Shown here: positions 25,073-34,951 of the stretch, piece after piece | Layout of the letters: the number at the start of each line of letters is the position of its first letter | Position numbering within the stretch: position 1 is the first letter of the stretch | Source: Bog-473 sp963838835 | GTDB lineage: Bacteria > Actinomycetota > Acidimicrobiia > Acidimicrobiales > RAAP-2 | Direction of reading: 5' to 3' | NCBI GenBank assembly: GCA_963838835.1 | Contig: CAWITA010000019.1 | Location: 186,001-250,000 of the forward strand | Length of the DNA stretch: 64,000 bases | Made by a program: the position numbers and the translations under genes | Notes under the pieces: generated by a model | The model's input: only the letters and a program-made list of their open reading frames with translations | The model's database searches: none | Told to the model about the DNA's origin: nothing

Positions 25073-26091
25073 GTTCGGTCGTCGCGGTCGTCGCGGTCGA
25101 TCCCCGTGACGGCCGCTCGTTCGACGAGTGGTTCGCGGTGCTGCGCGCCACGGACTTGGAGCGGTGGCCCGACGGGCCGGGGTGGCAGCGGGCGGAGCGC
25201 CTCGCCAAGGCGCTCGACGCGGAGGGGCCAGAGGAGCACGTCTGCCTCGTCGCCCGGTCCGAGGGCCGGGTCGTCGGGATCGCCGACCTTGAGATGTTCC
25301 GCCGAGAGAACCGGCACGTGGCGCGCACCGACGTCCGTGTCTCGCCCGAACACCGGCGGCGCGGTGTGGGGACGGCCCTGGTCGAGAGCGTCGAGCGCAG
25401 GGCCCGAGCCGCGGGTCGGACCGAGTTGGGCGGCATGGACGAGACCCCGACCAGGGACGGATACGTCGATCGGTCGGGACCGTTCGCGCGCCACCACGGG
25501 TTCTCGGTCGCGTTGCGCATGGTGCGCCGAAGGCTGACCGTGCCGCTCGAGCCCCGACAGGCGGCCGCCCTGCGCCACCTCCCCAGGGCGTCGTCGGCCG
25601 GCTATTCGCTGGTCACGTTTTGCGACCGTTGGCCCGACGAGTACCTGGCCGATCGCTGCGAGCTGGGGCGCCGCATGTCCACCGACGTGCCCGTGGGTGA
25701 GCAGGAGCTCGACGAGGAGATCTGGGACGAGAGCCGTGTCCGTGCCCTCGAAGCGAGCCTGGCCGCGCAAGACCGGGCGAAGGTGACGACGGTGGCGCGC
25801 CACGACGCGACGGGGCACCTCGTCGGCTATACGGAGGTGGTCGTCCCGCTCGGGGCGCCCGCGTGGTCCTGGCAGCACGACACCCTCGTGATGCGGGAGC
25901 ACCGGGGCCACGGCCTCGGGCTGGCCATGAAGGTGGCCAACGTCTTCGCGGTGACGGAGCGGCACCCCGACGTCCGTTCCATCAGCACCTGGAACGCGGC
26001 CGAGAACGCCCCGATGATCGCCGTCAACGACGTGATGGGGTTCGCCGTCGTGGCCCACTCCGCCTACTGGTTGCGCACGATCGCCCCCTGA
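25069..26091 (+). CDS. Double-domain GNAT acetyltransferase (second of a tandem pair)
   Basis: 340 residues, start GTG 25069. Acetyl-CoA loop SPEHRRRGVGTALVESVE (N-domain) and REHRGHGLGLAMKVAN (C-domain). Shared blocks with the preceding gene (WPDEYLADRCELGRRMST against WPEEYLEDQCELSRRMST; APMIAVNDVMGF against DPMIAVNDMMGF) show ancient tandem duplication followed by divergence. Substrate unknown; the adjacent arginine operon is suggestive but proves nothing. Confidence 0.85.
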   Translation: MSSVVAVVAVDPRDGRSFDEWFAVLRATDLERWPDGPGWQRAERLAKALDAEGPEEHVCLVARSEGRVVGIADLEMFRRENRHVARTDVRVSPEHRRRGVGTALVESVERRARAAGRTELGGMDETPTRDGYVDRSGPFARHHGFSVALRMVRRRLTVPLEPRQAAALRHLPRASSAGYSLVTFCDRWPDEYLADRCELGRRMSTDVPVGEQELDEEIWDESRVRALEASLAAQDRAKVTTVARHDATGHLVGYTEVVVPLGAPAWSWQHDTLVMREHRGHGLGLAMKVANVFAVTERHPDVRSISTWNAAENAPMIAVNDVMGFAVVAHSAYWLRTIAP

Positions 26092-26124
26092 GACGGCGAG
26101 CGCTCGGGGCGCACCCGCCGCTGT

Positions 26125-26158
26125 CGCATGATTATGCAGATCTATGTATACTCATGCA
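26125..26158 (+). promoter_or_regulatory. Two ARG boxes (ArgR operator) overlapping the argC -10 box
   Basis: TGTATACTCATGCA (26145-26158) fits the ArgR core pattern TGNATNNNNATNCA exactly; CGCATGATTATGCA (26125-26138) fits with one mismatch. The two are spaced 20 bp, about two helical turns, as expected for a hexameric ArgR. TATACT (26147-26152) inside the second box is a good -10, 6 nt before the argC ATG, implying a leaderless mRNA blocked by ArgR. Confidence 0.78.
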
Positions 26159-27181
26159 ATGAAGGTCGGGATCGTGGGGGCCTCGGGTTACACCGGAGTC
26201 GAGCTGTTGCGGCTCCTCGCGGCGCATCCCGTCCTCGAGGTGGCGACGGCGACCGCTCGGTCCCACGTCGGTCAGGCGGTGGGGGAGCACACCCCCTCCC
26301 TGGCGGCGGCCTACCCGGGTCTGCTCTACGAGGAGAGTGACCCCAGCCGCCTCGACGGGCTGGACCTGGTGTTCTGCGCCCTCCCGCACGGCGAGTCCCA
26401 GCGGGTGGTGCCCGAGCTGTGGGGCCGGGTCGGCGTCGTCGTCGACCTCGCGGCTGATTTCAGGCTGCGCGAGGCGTCGCTCTACCCGCGTTGGTACGGC
26501 GCGGCGCACGGTGTGCCCGAACTGCTCGGCGACGCGGTCTACGGCCTGCCCGAGCTCTTCCGTGACGACCTGGCGGGGGCGACGCTGGTCGCCGCAGCCG
26601 GGTGCTACCCGACCGCAGCCGGCCTGGCGCTCGCCCCCCTGGTGCGTCGGGGCCTGGTCGGACGGAGCGGGATCGTCGTGGACGCGGCATCGGGCGTCTC
26701 GGGCGCAGGCCGCGCCCTCTCGGACTCGTTGCACTTCGGGGCGGTGGACGAGGACTACACCGCCTACGGGCTGTTGACCCATCGCCACACGCCAGAGATC
26801 GAGCAGATCCTCGGGGCCGAGGTGCTCTTCACCCCGCACCGCGCGCCCATGGTGCGCGGCATCCTGGCCACCTGCTACGGCCGGCCGGCCGGCCCTGGAC
26901 CGGCGCCGTCGACGGACGCCGTCATGGACGCCCTCCACGAGGCCTACGACGACGAGCCCTTCGTGGTCGTCACCGACGACCCGCCGACGACCAAGGCGAC
27001 GGCGGGCTCGAACACTGCGCACGTGACGGCGCGCGTGGACCCCCGCACCGGATGGGTCTTGACCCTGTGCGCCCTCGACAATTTGGTGAAGGGAGCGTCC
27101 GGCCAGGCCATCCAGTGCGCCAACGTGGCACTCGGTCTGACCGAGACCACTGGGTTGCCGCTCGCGGGGGTGTACCCGTGA
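26159..27181 (+). CDS. argC: N-acetyl-gamma-glutamyl-phosphate reductase
   Basis: Third step of arginine synthesis, NADPH-dependent. GIVGASGYTGVELLRLL is the nucleotide site, AAGCYPTAA carries the catalytic Cys (about residue 147), and HRHTPEIEQ the second catalytic region. ATG 26159 is chosen over an upstream in-frame ATG (26144) that would sit inside the ARG box. First gene of argCJBDFRGH; the 3' end overlaps argJ. Confidence 0.97.
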   Translation: MKVGIVGASGYTGVELLRLLAAHPVLEVATATARSHVGQAVGEHTPSLAAAYPGLLYEESDPSRLDGLDLVFCALPHGESQRVVPELWGRVGVVVDLAADFRLREASLYPRWYGAAHGVPELLGDAVYGLPELFRDDLAGATLVAAAGCYPTAAGLALAPLVRRGLVGRSGIVVDAASGVSGAGRALSDSLHFGAVDEDYTAYGLLTHRHTPEIEQILGAEVLFTPHRAPMVRGILATCYGRPAGPGPAPSTDAVMDALHEAYDDEPFVVVTDDPPTTKATAGSNTAHVTARVDPRTGWVLTLCALDNLVKGASGQAIQCANVALGLTETTGLPLAGVYP

Positions 27182-28347
27182 GCGTCACCGCACCCAGGGG
27201 TTTCGTGGCGATCGGGGGCGCCGCGGGCATCAAGGCCGCCTACGGACACGACGTCGCCGTGGTCGCCACGTCCGACGGCCTGGCCGTGCCGGCCGCCGGG
27301 GTGTTCACGAGCAACCTGGCGGCGGCCGCACCGGTCCAGGTGAGCCGGGCCCACCTGGCCGCGACGGCGGGTCGGGCCGCCGGGGTGATCGTCACGGCCG
27401 GCAATGCCAACGCGGCCACCGGAGCCGCGGGCCTCGCCGCGGCGAAACGGCTCTGCGTCGCCGTGGCCGGCGACCTGGGTTGCACGGCCGAAGAGGTCCT
27501 CGTCGCGCAGACGGGTCTCATCGGCATCCCTTTTCCCATCGACACGGTCATCCCGGAGATCGCGCCGATCGTGATGGCGCGCGGCGGCGGGCCGGTGGCC
27601 GGGACCAAGGCTGCCCGCGCCATCATGACCACCGACACCGTGCCCAAGGAGGTGGTCGTGTTCGGTGACGGCTTCACGGTCGGCGCGATGGCCAAGGGTG
27701 CCGCGATGCTCGCCCCCGACATGGCCACGATGCTCGCCGTGTGCACCACGGACGCCGCCGTCGAGCCGCCGATCCTGCACGGAGCGCTCCAAGAGGCAGT
27801 GGCGGCATCGTTCAACACGGTCACGGTCGACGGGTGCACCTCGACCAATGACAGCGTGTTCGTGCTCGCCAGCGGGCTCGGGTCCGGCGCTTCGCCCGCC
27901 GCGCTGACGACGGCGCTCACCGACGCCTGCCGATCGCTCGCGGAGCAAATGGTGGAGGACGCGGAGGGCGCCACCAAGGTGGCCCACGTGCAGGTCCGGG
28001 GCGCGTCGAGCAACGCGGCCGCTCACGTCGCGGCGCGCCAGGTGGCGGACTCGATGCTCGTCCAGTGCTCGCTCTTCGGGGCGGACCCCTACTGGGGGCG
28101 CATCGTCTCAGAGCTCGGTTCGGCCGGCACTCGCTTCGACGTCGACCTGGTCTCGGTGGCCTATGGGGGCACCGTGGTGTGTGCCGCCGGTGTGGCGGTG
28201 CCGCACGACGAGGCGGCGGTCGCCGCCCATATGGCGGGCCGGCACATCTACATCGACTGTGATCTCGGCCTCGGCCCGGGGCGGGCCGCGGTCCTCGGGA
28301 CCGACCTCGGCTACGGCTACATCGACGAGAACAGGACGACGTCATGA
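27178..28347 (+). CDS. argJ: Bifunctional ornithine acetyltransferase / N-acetylglutamate synthase
   Basis: Recycles the acetyl group between acetylornithine and glutamate. It self-cleaves before the Thr in KGAAMLAPDMATMLAV (about residue 180). FTSNLAAAAPVQVSR, GNANAATG and the C-terminal YIDENRTTS are typical. GTG 27178 overlaps argC by 4 bp. 389 aa. Confidence 0.97.
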   Translation: MSVTAPRGFVAIGGAAGIKAAYGHDVAVVATSDGLAVPAAGVFTSNLAAAAPVQVSRAHLAATAGRAAGVIVTAGNANAATGAAGLAAAKRLCVAVAGDLGCTAEEVLVAQTGLIGIPFPIDTVIPEIAPIVMARGGGPVAGTKAARAIMTTDTVPKEVVVFGDGFTVGAMAKGAAMLAPDMATMLAVCTTDAAVEPPILHGALQEAVAASFNTVTVDGCTSTNDSVFVLASGLGSGASPAALTTALTDACRSLAEQMVEDAEGATKVAHVQVRGASSNAAAHVAARQVADSMLVQCSLFGADPYWGRIVSELGSAGTRFDVDLVSVAYGGTVVCAAGVAVPHDEAAVAAHMAGRHIYIDCDLGLGPGRAAVLGTDLGYGYIDENRTTS

Positions 28348-29279
28348 CGGCGCCCGGTGCGCCGCCGTTGCCGCCGCGGGTCAGCCGGGCCCAGAAGGCG
28401 GCCGCGGCGAAGACGGCCTCGGTGTTGGTGGAGGCGCTGCCCTACATCCGTCGCTTTTGGGGCAAGATCGTCGTGGTCAAGTACGGCGGCAACGCGCTGC
28501 ACGCGTCCGGCGACGGCAACGGCGAGGTGGGTGACGCCGGTGACGCCCTCGCCTCCTTCGCCGAGGACGTGGTGCTCATGCGGGCCGTCGGCATGCTGCC
28601 CGTCGTGGTGCACGGTGGGGGCCCCCAGATCGGTGAGCTCATGGCGCGGCTCGGCAAGGAGACCGAGTTCCGCAACGGTCTACGCGTGACTGACGCGGAG
28701 ACGCTCGACATCGCCCGCATGGTGTTGGTCGGCAAGGTGAACCGCGACATCGTCTCGGCCGTCAACGTGCACGGCCCGCTGGCCGTTGGATTGTCGGGCG
28801 AGGACGCCAATTTGATCACAGCGGCCCCGACCCACGCCGACCTCGGCTTCGTCGGGCACGTGTCCGTCGTGGACCCGACCATGTTGCAGCGGCTGGTGGC
28901 GGAGGGCCTGATCCCGGTCGTGGCCACCATCGCGGCCGACGAGAAGGGTCAGGCCTACAACATCAACGCCGACGCCGTCGCCGGTGCGCTGGCCGAGGCG
29001 CTCGGGGCCGAGAAGCTGATCTTCCTGACCGACATCGAGGGGCTGCGCGTGGTGGCCGATGACCCGACCACCGTGATCCACCAGGCCTCCCTCGAGGTCG
29101 TCGACGAGATCCTCCGGAGCGGGGGAGCCCGAGGCGGCATGATGCCCAAGGTCGAGGCGTGCGTACGCGCCGTGCGCGCCGGGGTCGGGCGAGCCCACAT
29201 TCTGGACGGACGCGTGCCCCATGCCCTCCTGCTCGAGCTCTTCACCGATGCCGGCGTCGGGACGATGGTGCTGCCGTGA
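28344..29279 (+). CDS. argB: Acetylglutamate kinase
   Basis: Amino-acid kinase family, second step of the pathway. IVVVKYGGNAL and VVVHGGGPQIGE bind ATP and substrate; VVATIAADEKGQAYNINAD and GGMMPKVEAC are C-domain signatures. An N-terminal helix (ASVLVEALPYIRRF) is like the one that makes arginine-sensitive hexamers in other bacteria, so feedback inhibition is likely. Overlaps both neighbours by 4 bp. Confidence 0.97.
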   Translation: MTAPGAPPLPPRVSRAQKAAAAKTASVLVEALPYIRRFWGKIVVVKYGGNALHASGDGNGEVGDAGDALASFAEDVVLMRAVGMLPVVVHGGGPQIGELMARLGKETEFRNGLRVTDAETLDIARMVLVGKVNRDIVSAVNVHGPLAVGLSGEDANLITAAPTHADLGFVGHVSVVDPTMLQRLVAEGLIPVVATIAADEKGQAYNINADAVAGALAEALGAEKLIFLTDIEGLRVVADDPTTVIHQASLEVVDEILRSGGARGGMMPKVEACVRAVRAGVGRAHILDGRVPHALLLELFTDAGVGTMVLP

Positions 29280-30505
29280 GCGGTCCGGCGTCGGCGTCCG
29301 CCGCCCCACCCGAGCGTGACGCGCTCATGCGCACCTACGCCGAGCCACCGGCCACCTTCGTGCGGGGGGAGGGCACCCTTTTGTTCGACGGCGACGGCAC
29401 GGCGTACCTCGACTTCATCACCGGGCTGGCGGTGGTGTCGCTCGGGCACTCCCACCCCACCGTGGCCGCCGCGGTGGCGGAGCAGGCCGGGACGCTGAGC
29501 CACGTCTCGAACCTCTACGGCAACACCCTGGCACCCGAGGTCGCCCGCACCATCGACCGGCTGATCAACGGCGGGACCGGCGAGGCCGGCGGCCAGGTCT
29601 TCTTCGCCAACTCGGGGGCGGAGGCGAACGAGTGCGCGCTGAAGCTGGCGCGGCGCTGGGCCGGCGGTGGCCGCCACGTCGTCATCAGCGCCGACAATGC
29701 GTTCCACGGCCGGACCCTGGCCACCCTGACGGCCACCGGCCAGCCCGAGAAGCAGGCGCCATTCCTCCCGCTGCCCGAGGGCTTCGTCCACGTGCCCTAC
29801 GACGACGTGACCGCGCTCGACCAGGCCCTCGACGCCGACACCGTGGCGGCTGTCCTGCTCGAGCCGCTCCAGGGCGAGGGTGGGGTCGTGGTGCCAAGCT
29901 CGGATTACCTGGGTGCGGTGCGGTCATTGTGCACCGAGCGCGACGCACTGCTCATGCTCGACGAGATCCAGACCGGGCTCGGCCGTACGGGCCACTGGTT
30001 CGCGTTCCAGGCCCAGGGCTTGGAGCCCGACGTGGTGACCATGGCCAAGGCGCTGGGCAACGGCATGCCCGTCGGCGCGTGCTGGGCGCGGGCCGAGGTG
30101 GCGGCCGCGTTCGGCCCGGGCGACCACGGCTCGACCTTCGGCGGACAACCGCTCGCACTGGCCGCCGTCAAGGCGACGCTCGCCGTCATGGAGTCCGAGG
30201 ACGTGTGTGGCCGCGCCCGTGCCGCCGGCGCGCGGCTGACCGCCGGGTTGGAGCAGTTGCCGGGCGTCGTCGCGGTCCGGGGCGCGGGTCTGCTCCTGGC
30301 CGCCCAGCTCGAGGCGCCGGTGGCCAAGGATGCCGCGGCGCGTGCCCTCGAGCGGGGCCTCCTGGTCAACGCAGTCCGGACCGACGCCGTCCGGTTGGCG
30401 CCCCCTCTGCTCGTGCGCGACGACGAGATCGACCGCGCCCTCGGGATCCTGGGCAGCGTCCTCACCGACCTGCTGGGCCACGGGATCGCCGGCGAGCGGG
30501 GCTGA
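29276..30505 (+). CDS. argD: Acetylornithine aminotransferase
   Basis: Class III PLP aminotransferase, 409 aa. Features: GTLLFDGDGTAYLDF, LYGNTLAPEVA, FFANSGAEANECALKLAR, DEIQTGLGRTGHWF (PLP ring contact) and MAKALGNGMPVGA with the PLP lysine (about residue 260). GTG 29276 overlaps the argB stop. Confidence 0.97.
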   Translation: MSGPASASAAPPERDALMRTYAEPPATFVRGEGTLLFDGDGTAYLDFITGLAVVSLGHSHPTVAAAVAEQAGTLSHVSNLYGNTLAPEVARTIDRLINGGTGEAGGQVFFANSGAEANECALKLARRWAGGGRHVVISADNAFHGRTLATLTATGQPEKQAPFLPLPEGFVHVPYDDVTALDQALDADTVAAVLLEPLQGEGGVVVPSSDYLGAVRSLCTERDALLMLDEIQTGLGRTGHWFAFQAQGLEPDVVTMAKALGNGMPVGACWARAEVAAAFGPGDHGSTFGGQPLALAAVKATLAVMESEDVCGRARAAGARLTAGLEQLPGVVAVRGAGLLLAAQLEAPVAKDAAARALERGLLVNAVRTDAVRLAPPLLVRDDEIDRALGILGSVLTDLLGHGIAGERG

Positions 30506-30525
30506 GGAGAGGAGGGATCCGACCC

Positions 30526-31453
30526 ATGCCGCACCTGTTCGACATCGACGACCTCGACCCGGAGGAGTGGGACGGTGTCGTGGCGCGGGCCCTCGACACG
30601 CCCCCGCAGCAGTGTCTGGTCGGTGCGGGCGTTGCCCTCCTCTTCGAGAAGCCGTCGGCGCGCACGCGCAACTCCACCGAGATGGCGGTGATCGACCTCG
30701 GTGGGCACCCGGTGTACATCCAGGGGGCGGAGGTGGGGCTCGACCGAGCGCGAGGCCGCCGAGGACGTTGCCCGCACCTTGGGCTGTTATCACCGCGTGC
30801 TGTGCGCCCGCGTCTTCGACCACGCGGTGTTGCCGCGGATGGCCGGCGCGCTCGAGCGCAGCGGCTTCGACGTCCCCGTCGTGAACCTCCTCTCCGATAC
30901 CGCCCACCCCTGCCAGGCGGTCGCCGACATGCTCACCATGCGTGAGGCGCTGGGTCCGCTCGCCGGGCGCACCTTGACCTACGTCGGAGACGCCAACAAC
31001 GTGTCCCGCTCCCTGGCCAAGGCGGCCCTCCTCGAGGGCATGGAGGTGCGCGTCGCCTCCCCGGCGGACTACACCTTCTCGGGCGAGGAGCTGGCCGACC
31101 TGCAAGCCGGCGCCGACCGTGCCGGCCGCGGCGGTGTCGTGCAGCTGGCCGACGACCCCCGCCAAGCGGCCAAGGGCGCCGCCGTGCTCTACACCGACGC
31201 CTGGACCAGCATGGGCCAGGAGGAGGAGCAGGCGACCCGCCGCGCCGCATTCGAGGGCTTCACCATCGACCACGAGTTGGTCGACCTGGCCGCCGCCGAC
31301 GCCGTCGTGCTGCACTGCCTGCCCGCGCACCGCGGTGAGGAGATCACCGACGACGTCCTGGAGGGCCCCCGCTCGCTGGTCTGGCGCCAGGCGGCCCACC
31401 GCCGGACCGCCATGCGCGGGATCCTGGCCTGGGCCGTTGGGGGAGCGTCGTGA
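30526..31453 (+). CDS. argF: Ornithine carbamoyltransferase (one frameshift as sequenced)
   Basis: Makes citrulline from ornithine and carbamoyl phosphate. ATG 30526 follows GAGGAGAGGAGGG. The N-domain has the carbamoyl-phosphate loop FEKPSARTRNSTEMAV; at about 30743-30750 one extra C breaks the frame (GLD, then EREAAEDVARTL in the next frame). After it HPCQAVADML and the ornithine loop HCLPAHRGEEI are intact to 31453. The protein would be about 308 aa once corrected. Confidence 0.93.
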
Positions 31454-31986
31454 GCGGCGACGCGCCGGGGCGCCTGACCAAGAACCAGCGCCAGCACCGC
31501 ATCGCCAAGCTGTTGGAGGCCCAGCCGGTGACCAGCCAGGCGCAACTGGTCGCCCTGCTGGCCGACCACGGCATCGAGGCCACCCAGACGACGGTGTCGC
31601 GCGACCTCGACGACCTCGGCGCGGTCAAGGTCCGCTTGCCGGGGGGCGACACGGCCTACGCCCTCCCCGAGCTGCCCACGCACCAGATCGCGCCCGAGGA
31701 GCACCTGCGGCGGGTGCTCGGTGAGTGGGTCGTCGAAGTGGCCCACTCGGGGAACCTGGTCGTGCTGCGCACGCCGCCGGGCTCGGCCCACGTCGTCGGG
31801 TCCGCCCTCGACCGCAGCGGGTTGGAAGAGGTCGTGGGCACCGTGGCCGGAGACGACACGGTGCTCGTCGTCATAAACGAACGCGTCGGCGGCGGCACCA
31901 TGGCGGAGCGTCTGCGCGACGTGGCGGGCATTGTCGCCACCAACAAGATCGCATTGAACGGGAAGGAAGAGGACGAACATGTCTGA
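31450..31986 (+). CDS. argR: Arginine repressor
   Basis: Hexameric arginine-sensing repressor. Winged-helix N-domain with LTKNQRQHRIAKLLE and TQTTVSRDLDDLGAVKVR (recognition helix); the C-terminal oligomerisation and arginine-binding domain has GTVAGDDTVLVVINE. Being inside the operon behind the ARG boxes at 26125-26158 implies negative feedback on its own synthesis. 178 aa, start GTG 31450; overlaps argF by 4 bp and argG by 8 bp. Confidence 0.96.
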   Translation: MSGDAPGRLTKNQRQHRIAKLLEAQPVTSQAQLVALLADHGIEATQTTVSRDLDDLGAVKVRLPGGDTAYALPELPTHQIAPEEHLRRVLGEWVVEVAHSGNLVVLRTPPGSAHVVGSALDRSGLEEVVGTVAGDDTVLVVINERVGGGTMAERLRDVAGIVATNKIALNGKEEDEHV

Positions 31987-33236
31987 GCGGGTAGTGCTGG
32001 CCTACAGCGGTGGGCTCGATACCTCGGTCGCCGTGCGCTGGCTCATCGAGAACGAGGGCGTCGAGGTCGTGGCGGTGGCGGTCAACGTCGGGCAGGCGGC
32101 CGACCGCGGTGGCGAGGACTGGGACGCTGTCCGCGCGCGGGCACTCGCCGCCGGGGCGGTCGAGGCCCTCGTCGTCGACGCCCGCGACGAGATGGCCGAG
32201 GAGTTCTGTATGCCGGCCCTCCAGGCCAACGCGCGCTACGAGGGGAAGTACCCGCTCGTCTCCGCGCTGTCGCGCCCGGTGATCGTCCGGCATCTCGTTG
32301 CCGAGGCGCGGCGCCATCGGGCAACGGCGGTGGCGCACGGGTGCACCGGCAAGGGGAACGACCAGGTGCGTTTCGAAGTGGGTGTGCGCGCCCTGGCGCC
32401 CGATCTCGGCATCGTCGCCCCGGCCCGCGTCTGGGGGCTGAGCCGAGAGGACTGCGTCGAGCTGGCGGCCAAGTGGGAGATCCCCATCACCGTCACCAAG
32501 GAGAAGCCGTACTCCATCGACGACAACCTCTGGGGCAAGGCGATCGAGTGCGGTGCCATCGAGGACCCGTGGGCGCCGGCGCCAGACGACGTCTACACCC
32601 TCACGCGGGTGATCGAGCAAGAGCCCGTCGAGGTCGTCGTGGGCTTCGAGTCCGGCGTCCCCGTGAGTCTCGACGGCGAAGCGCTGCGCTCCCGACGACC
32701 TCATCGGCCGCCTGGGTGCGCTGGCGGGTCGCCGCGGCTTCGGGCGGCTCGACATGGTGGAGAACCGGCGCGTCGGCATCAAGAGCCGGGAGGTCTACGA
32801 GTGTCCCGCCGCGCTGTCGCTGATCATGGCCCACGCCGACCTCGAGGACCTCACCCTCGAGCGCGACCTGCACCACGAGAAGGCGCGCCTCGAGCCGCGC
32901 TGGGCCGAGCTCGTCTACGACGGGCTGTGGTACTCGCCGCTGCGAGGTGCCCTGCAGGCGTTCATGGCCGAGAGCCAGCGCCACGTGACCGGCGAGGTGC
33001 GCCTGCGCTTCGCCGCGCCGGGCACCTGCGCCGTGGTGGGCCGCCGCAGCCCGGTGGCGCTCTACGACCACGGGCTGGCGACCTACGACGCCTCGGACAC
33101 GTTCCGCCACGCCGACGCCGAGGGGTTCGTCCGCTTGTGGGGCCTCGGCGTCGCGACGTGGTCGGCTCGTCAGGGTCCCGGTGCGGATGGAGGGGAAGCA
33201 GGGGCGGCGGCGAAGGCAGGAAGGGGCGGGTCATGA
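31979..33236 (+). CDS. argG: Argininosuccinate synthase (one frameshift as sequenced)
   Basis: ATP-dependent ligation of citrulline and aspartate. VVLAYSGGLDTSVA is the N-type ATP pyrophosphatase loop; HGCTGKGNDQVRFE and PYSIDDNLWG follow. Near 32688-32694 one extra base disrupts the frame (GEAL, then PDDLIGRLGALAGRRGFGR in the next frame), after which VGIKSREVYECPAA and the C-terminal domain are intact to 33236. About 418 aa when corrected. Confidence 0.93.
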
Positions 33237-34639
33237 CGCTGTGGAAGGGTCGCATCTCGACCGGCATGGCGGACGCCGTGGCAGCGTTCACGGTCGAGCC
33301 TGCCCTTCGACCGGGTGCTGGCGCACGACGATCTCGCCGGCTTCGCGCGCCCATGTCAAGGGACTGGGCAAGGCAGGGATCCTGACCGACAGCGAGGTGT
33401 CCGCCCTCGTCGACGCGCTCGACATCGTCGAGGAGGAGTTCGCGACGGAGAGCTTCGTGTTCGCCCCGGGTGACGAGGACGTGCACACGGCCATCGAGCG
33501 ACGCGTCACCGAGCTGATCGGCGACGTCGGTGCCAAGGTCCACACGGGTCGGAGCCGCAACGACCAGGTCGCCACCGCGCTGCGCCTGTGGTGCCGGCGC
33601 TCCCTCGTGGGCGTGGCCGAGGAGATCATGGCGCTGCAGGACGTCCTCGCCCAGCGGGCACGGGAGGCGGCAGACGTGTACCTTCCCGGCTACACCCACC
33701 TGCAGCGGGCCCAGCCCGTGCTGCTGGCCCACCACCTGCTGGCGCACGGATGGGCGCTCGCCCGTGACGTCGACCGGCTTCTCACCACCGTCGACCGCCT
33801 CAACATCTCGCCCCTCGGCGCCGGCGCGCTCGCCGGCTCGTCGCTGCCGCTCGACCCCGATTACGTCGCCGCCGAGCTCGGGTTCCACGGCCGCTTCGAG
33901 AATTCGCTCGATGCGGTGGCCGACCGCGACTTCGTGGCGGAGGCGCTGTTCGATCTGGCCCTGCTCGGGGTGCACCTCTCGCGCCTGGGGGAGGAGATCG
34001 TGCTGTGGTCGACGGAGGAATTCGGCTTCTGCACGCTCGACGACGCGTACGCGACCGGCAGCTCGATGCTGCCCCAGAAGAAGAATCCCGACGTGGCCGA
34101 GCTGGCCCGGGGCAAGTCGGGGCGGTTGATCGGTCACCTCAACGCGGCGTTGGTGACGCTGAAGGGACTCCCGCTGTCCTACAACCGCGACCTCCAAGAG
34201 GACAAGGAGCCGCTCTTCGACGCCGTACGTGCAGGTGTCGCGCGCCCTGATCGCATTGCGCGGGGTCTACGAGACGGCCTCGTGGAACGAGGAGCGCATG
34301 CAGGCGGCGGCCGACGGACCGGCGGCGTGTGCCATCGACCTGGCCGAGTTGCTGGTCGAACAGGGCATGCCCTTCCGCCAGGCCCACGCGCTCGTCGGGG
34401 GCCTTGTCCGCGAGTCGCTCGAGCGCCACGTGCCGCTCGTCGAGCTGGTGGCCGCGCACCCGGACCTGGGCGAGGCCGCCGTGGAGCTGCTGGAACCCGG
34501 GGTGGCGGTGACGCGCCGCCGGACCCCCGGCGGGGCCGGCCCCGGCCCGGTCGCCGAACAGGCGGAGCGCTTCGTGCGCCGTCGCGAGGTCGACCGAACG
34601 CGCCTCGCCCAGTGGCGTCCGGCGGGGTCTCCCTCCTGA
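33233..34639 (+). CDS. argH: Argininosuccinate lyase (three frameshifts as sequenced)
   Basis: Last arginine step, releasing fumarate. Three +1 breaks are needed to read it: about 33297 (TV-E then LPFDRVLAHDDLAG), about 33342 (then SRAHVKGLGKAG) and about 34222-34228 (DAV, then QVSRALIALRG). The fumarase/aspartase signature GSSMLPQKKNPD (about residue 275 of the corrected protein) and GRSRNDQVATALRLW are intact. Each break is a single extra base in otherwise conserved sequence. The gene ends the operon at 34639. Confidence 0.92.
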
Positions 34640-34951
34640 TCGGGGTCCTCACACCTCGCGGCCGCGTGGCCGCCAGCGGGCCCACAAAGACCACGGGCCC
34701 GCCGACCTGGCGTTGCGTGTCGAATCCCGGCGGGTGGGTATCCCCCAGGTGAACGGACCATAAAGATTCGCCGCAACGGTTGTATCGCGACCACAACGGG
34801 CGCAATCTGGTGGCGGGGCCACATCGACGACGGGCCTCGTTTCGACGGCAGCGGGGAGTCCGCCCTGAGGGTGTCCGGGACGGGCAGGATAAGTAGAGAC
34901 GTCGGATCGCCGAGTCGAGTCCACCGAAACCCGTACCACGCGGAGGCACAC
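34640..34951 (+). terminator. arg operon 3' region with hairpin; upstream region of the acyltransferase gene
   Basis: GCGGGCCC (34676-34683) and GGGCCCGC (34695-34702) form a perfect 8-bp stem with an 11-nt loop, 37 bp after argH, a likely terminator although no T-run follows. The remaining 250 bp hold no recognisable gene; a CGGAGG ribosome-binding site at 34941-34946 precedes the next gene. No clear promoter seen. Confidence 0.45.

Noticed and set aside
34690..34745. Possible tRNA because of a GTCGAATCCCGGC segment resembling a T-loop
   Set aside because: No acceptor, D-arm or anticodon stem can be built around it, and no CCA-adjacent 7-bp acceptor pairing is found.
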